A stretch of DNA of 64,000 nt, taken from positions 1 to 64,000 of the forward strand of contig NZ_JAAOEN010000008.1 of assembly GCF_011320225.1 (NCBI RefSeq), read 5' to 3'. Below are positions 59,583 through 64,000 of the stretch, piece by piece. Within the stretch, counting starts at the first letter, position 1, and the number at the start of each line of letters is the position of its first letter. The notes under the pieces were generated by a model that ran no database searches, had not been told where the DNA came from, and saw only the letters and a list, made by a program, of their open reading frames with translations. The stretch is from Phytoactinopolyspora limicola. GTDB lineage: Bacteria > Actinomycetota > Actinomycetes > Jiangellales > Jiangellaceae. The position numbers and the translations under genes were made by a program.

Positions 59583-61169
59583 GTGCGGCCAGCCGATGCC
59601 CAGCGGTTGCTGGGCGCGTTGGCAGGTGCTGACGCGCCCGTCGGCTTCGCCGTCTTCGATACCGATCACCAGTACCTGGCCATCAACGCCTTTCTGGCCG
59701 AGCGCGCCGGCAAGACCATCGCGGAGCATCTCGGCCGCCGCCCATCCGATGTGCTCCCGCCTGAGCTCGCCACCCATACCGAGACGATGATCGACCGAGT
59801 TCTGCGCAGCGGTGAGACGATCAAGGCGGACGAGCCGCCATGGCCGAGTCCGTCGGGCTCCGCGCCCTACCTCCGGTCGACGTGGTACCTGGTCAGTGAC
59901 GATGACCAGCGTCAAGTGGCGATGTTCGTCGTTGACGACACGTCCCAGCGCAGTGCATTGTCGGCGTTGCGGCACAGCCGTGCACGTAATGCGCGGCTCC
60001 TGGAGGTGGCCGAGGAGTTGGCGGAAGCCGTCACGGTGGACGAGGTCGCCGCCGCGGTGGCGGTGATCGGCCGGGCCACGGTCGGCGCTCGGTGGATCGG
60101 TCTGAGCCTGGTGGGGGAGGCGGCCAACAGCGTTCCAGACGGGCTGTACCTCTCGATGTGGCCGGATGACGCCGTCACGCCTGTCTCCGAAGTCCTCCGC
60201 ACGGGCTGGCCGGTCTTCCTGGCGTCGAAGGAGCGGGCTCGCGAGGAGTTCGCCAACGAGCAGTTCCATGCCTTCCTGGACAGCACGGACGAGCAAGCGT
60301 GGGCCATCCTGCCGCTGAGCGCGGACTCGGGACGGATCGGCGTGGTGCGGTTCGCGTTCGACGAAGCACAACCGTTCGAGTCCGATACCTGCCGGTTCCT
60401 GCGGGCGGTGGCTCAGCAATGCTCGGTGGCCTTCGACCGAGCCCGGCTGTTCGAGCAGGAGCGCACGGCCACGGCGTCACTGACCGAAGGGCTCAAACCC
60501 CCTGTGCTGCCGGTCATCGAAGGCATCGAGGTGGGCGCCCGCAGCCTGGGCGGCTCCGCGGAACACGTCGTCGGCGGCGACTGGTATGACGCGTTCGAGC
60601 TGCCCTCCGGTGAGGTCGCGGTGGCCGTCGGCGACGTCATGGGTCATGGACTGACGGCGGCGTCGGGGATGGGCCAGCTACGTGCGGCGCTGCGGGCGCT
60701 GGCGCTGGCCGACCCCGATCCCGCGGCGGTCCTGGCCGGGTTGGACCGGCTGGTGGAGGGCGGCGGCTCGGTCGAGCTGGCCACCGTCGTGTACTTCGTT
60801 ATCGATCCGGCCGACGGCACGGTGCGTCTGGGGGATGCCGGGCACCTGCCGATGGTGCGGATGCCTCCGGACGGTGAGCTGGAGTTGATCGACACCGGGA
60901 CCGACACCACTCCGATCGGCGTGGCCGAACAACGGTACTGCCGGCGGATCCGGCTGGGCGCCGGCGAGATGCTGCTCGCCTTCACCGACGGTCTCGTCGA
61001 GAACCGCCTGCGTAGCCTCGAGGAAGGCGTCGGTGAGCTGCTCGCCTGTTTAGAAGAACATCGTCACGACACACTCGATGGCATACTTGATGCTGTGGTC
61101 TCGCGGTTGCGCACCGCGGGTGCTGCGGACGACCTCACGGTTCTCGCGCTACGGTGGGGTGGTTCATGA
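59583..61169 (+). CDS. PAS-GAF-PP2C (SpoIIE-type) serine phosphatase
   Basis: A 528-residue sensor phosphatase with an N-terminal PAS fold (about 10-120, FAVFDTDHQYLAINAFLAER), a GAF-like sensor (about 130-285) and a C-terminal PPM/SpoIIE domain (about 300-525). The metal-binding aspartates are in VGGDWYDAFELP, VAVGDVMGHGLTAASGM, LLAFTDGLVENR and AADDLTVLAL. Such RsbU-like phosphatases dephosphorylate anti-anti-sigma factors. No RsbV/RsbW genes are nearby. The GTG start follows GAGGGGGG. It is soluble, so it probably senses a cytoplasmic ligand or redox state. Confidence 0.92.
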   Translation: MRPADAQRLLGALAGADAPVGFAVFDTDHQYLAINAFLAERAGKTIAEHLGRRPSDVLPPELATHTETMIDRVLRSGETIKADEPPWPSPSGSAPYLRSTWYLVSDDDQRQVAMFVVDDTSQRSALSALRHSRARNARLLEVAEELAEAVTVDEVAAAVAVIGRATVGARWIGLSLVGEAANSVPDGLYLSMWPDDAVTPVSEVLRTGWPVFLASKERAREEFANEQFHAFLDSTDEQAWAILPLSADSGRIGVVRFAFDEAQPFESDTCRFLRAVAQQCSVAFDRARLFEQERTATASLTEGLKPPVLPVIEGIEVGARSLGGSAEHVVGGDWYDAFELPSGEVAVAVGDVMGHGLTAASGMGQLRAALRALALADPDPAAVLAGLDRLVEGGGSVELATVVYFVIDPADGTVRLGDAGHLPMVRMPPDGELELIDTGTDTTPIGVAEQRYCRRIRLGAGEMLLAFTDGLVENRLRSLEEGVGELLACLEEHRHDTLDGILDAVVSRLRTAGAADDLTVLALRWGGS

Positions 61170-61287
61170 TCCGCACGGTTCGTCGCGTCGGCATGTCCGG
61201 AGAAGACCGGAGAACCTCCTTCGTGTCAGAATGATGTGTTGCCCCGTTCAGTGATTCTTTGCCCCCGTTGATGACGAGAGGTTGTTC

Positions 61288-62838
<1,551 letters not shown>

Positions 62839-62887
62839 GCGGCCGCGGGTCCATGCGTGTGGTCGGCAGCTCGCATAAGGTGAAGGC

Positions 62888-63487
62888 GTGAGTTCTTCCG
62901 GCGAGATCGAACGACGCAGCCTACCCGCCCCGGTCGCTCTGGTGATCCCTGTGCTCGGCATGCTCGCCGTGATGTGGGGCCAAGAGATCGTGGACCAGCT
63001 TCCGGGTGTCAACCTGGACCAGTACGGGATCCGGCCACGCAGCGGCGAGGGTCTGCTGGGTATCGTCACCGCGCCGTTCTTGCACAGTGGGTTCAGCCAT
63101 CTGATCGCCAACAGCGGTGCGTTTCTTGTGCTCGGCAGCCTGATCGCGCTCACCACCCGCCTGTTCTGGCCGGTCACCATCGGAGTGGCGTTCCTGGGTG
63201 GATTCGCTACCTGGCTGGTGGCTGCGTCCAACACCAATCACATTGGCGCTAGCGGCCTTGTCTACGGGTTCGCGGCGTTCCTCGTCGCCTGGGCTGTGCT
63301 CACTCGGCGGTTGTTGAGCCTTGTGGTGGCTGTTGTGGTGGTCATCATGTACGGCAGCATCGTGATCGGCGTGCTGCCCGGTCAGCCGGGCATCTCGTGG
63401 CAAGGCCACCTTTTCGGTGCGCTTGCCGGGGTGCTTATGGCGTTCGTGCTCCGCGGCCGCGCGGCCGAATCTACGGCCCGCGGATAG
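62888..63487 (+). CDS. Rhomboid-family intramembrane serine protease
   Basis: The 199-residue protein has about six membrane helices. The catalytic Ser is in NHIGASGLVYGFAAF (GxSG) and the catalytic His in ISWQGHLFGALAGVLMAF. The HSGFSHLIANSG segment near the second helix carries the conserved His/Asn. It starts 49 bp after the sigma factor. Substrates are unknown. It is separated from the convergent DUF7455 gene by a hairpin terminator. Confidence 0.92.
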   Translation: MSSSGEIERRSLPAPVALVIPVLGMLAVMWGQEIVDQLPGVNLDQYGIRPRSGEGLLGIVTAPFLHSGFSHLIANSGAFLVLGSLIALTTRLFWPVTIGVAFLGGFATWLVAASNTNHIGASGLVYGFAAFLVAWAVLTRRLLSLVVAVVVVIMYGSIVIGVLPGQPGISWQGHLFGALAGVLMAFVLRGRAAESTARG

Positions 63488-63509
63488 CCGACCTCGTCAG
63501 CTGACAACA

Positions 63510-63555
63510 ACGGCGGGTGTACGAGAGGGGAGTACCCAACTCGCACACCCGCCGT
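63510..63555. terminator. Bidirectional hairpin terminator between rhomboid and DUF7455 genes
   Basis: The stem ACGGCGGGTGT/ACACCCGCCGT extends through one mismatch into CGAG/CTCG around a 14-nt loop. It starts 23 bp after the rhomboid stop and ends 27 bp before the end of the convergent gene, so it can serve both transcripts. Confidence 0.7.
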
Positions 63556-63582
63556 GGATAGGCGTGTGTGTAGAGCCGCCGA

Positions 63583-63792
63583 TCAGCCGACGGGCTCGCT
63601 GGTGGTCAGACGGGAGGTCTCGTCGTGCCATCCGAGCGACTTCGGACGTAACGTCGCCTCGAATTTGCGACCGTGATGCCCGCAGAAAAGCAGGTCCCCT
63701 TGGTCGAGAACCGCACGGACGTAGGCTTGGGCACCACAGCTGTCGCAACGGTCAGTGGTGCTGAGTGGTGTGGTCGCGAGAGTAGCTGTCAC
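63583..63792 (-). CDS. DUF7455 small zinc-ribbon-like protein
   Basis: A 69-residue conserved actinobacterial protein: TDRCDSCGAQAYVRAVLDQG then DLLFCGHHGRKFEATLRP. The CxxC pair and the CxHH-type partners suggest a small zinc site. The function is unknown. It is typically found beside the primary sigma factor gene, as here. The region upstream, to the window end (63793-64000), shows no gene that I can support. Confidence 0.9.
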   Translation of the reverse strand: MTATLATTPLSTTDRCDSCGAQAYVRAVLDQGDLLFCGHHGRKFEATLRPKSLGWHDETSRLTTSEPVG

Positions 63793-64000
63793 GGTCGCGC
63801 ACCTTCCTGTCGATGGGCCACCGGGTGTGTTGGTGGTCGTGTCACTGCATCCGTATAAACATCAAACCATCCACGAGCGTTCCCGCCACGCTGTGGCAGG
63901 CCGGTTCGCTCTGCGCGTACAAGATGCTAGGTGACGCTGCTCACATGGGGGTGGCTTGGTCGTCGAGCCAGGGCCGACGCCGTCGTCGACTGTCCACATT

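Noticed and set aside
63793-64000. A gene at the right edge of the window
   Set aside because: No frame with a start signal or family motif is supported. A topoisomerase gene often follows in actinobacteria but is not visible here.

Overview
The window is high-GC DNA from an actinobacterium. The evidence is the cluster pyrR-pyrB-pyrC-carA-carB-pyrD-pyrF-mihF-gmk-rpoZ-coaBC-metK-priA, together with mihF, an XRE/DUF397 pair, SAV_6107-type HEPN, DUF3099, DUF3817, DUF7455, an MprAB/PepD-like stress operon, a large HrdB-type sigma factor and frequent GTG starts. I suspect the order Jiangellales or a relative, but the sequence alone does not prove it. Almost all of the window is chromosomal housekeeping sequence. 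I see no prophage, insertion sequence, CRISPR array, tRNA or rRNA.

Layout. 0-4.1 kb: the tail of an unknown gene, palindromic and tandem repeats, an XRE regulator/DUF397 pair, a sparse 0.8-kb interval and an orphan solute-binding lipoprotein. 4.1-14.2 kb: the UMP biosynthesis operon, headed by a PyrR-binding RNA hairpin that overlaps the pyrR ribosome binding site and interrupted between pyrD and pyrF by a 146-bp inverted repeat. 14.2-20.7 kb: mihF, gmk, rpoZ, coaBC, metK and a helicase-motif-free priA. 20.7-30.7 kb: an orphan ECF ATPase, an AraC regulator facing two tandem AhpD-like genes, an ABC-F protein, a small HTH protein, a long hairpin, an ABC exporter, a lipoprotein, and a tetR-reductase operon with an operator-like repeat array.

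30.8-38.7 kb: a three-gene membrane-stress operon on the minus strand. Its genes are an OB-fold membrane protein (YqiJ/NfeD-like), a flotillin/SPFH protein and a 1702-residue AAA+ ATPase. This is the least understood multi-gene unit here. 38.8-47.3 kb: SURF1, moaA, a 0.5-kb element with long inverted ends built from CAYCTGATC units, DUF3099, dodecin, fabG-fabI, a polyprenyl diphosphate synthase, metF, a second CAYCTGATC repeat, and a phytoene-desaturase-like oxidoreductase. 47.4-64 kb: a HEPN protein, a PAC2 protein with an acidic repeat tail, DUF3817, a second SURF1-like protein, an unknown glycine-zipper membrane protein, an ATP-dependent DNA ligase, an HtrA protease with its two-component system, dinB, a universal stress protein, an HhH-GPD protein, a PAS-GAF-PP2C phosphatase, the primary sigma factor, a rhomboid protease and a DUF7455 protein.

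How the genes work together. The pyr operon makes UMP and gmk makes GDP. rpoZ and the sigma factor serve RNA polymerase. metK and metF feed one-carbon and methyl metabolism. fabG-fabI run fatty acid reduction. The protease/two-component unit, the flotillin operon, the universal stress protein and the phosphatase all point to envelope and stress responses. The most unusual signals are non-coding: two families of intergenic palindromic repeats, a 136-nt hairpin, an operator-like array upstream of tetR, and several tandem minisatellites.
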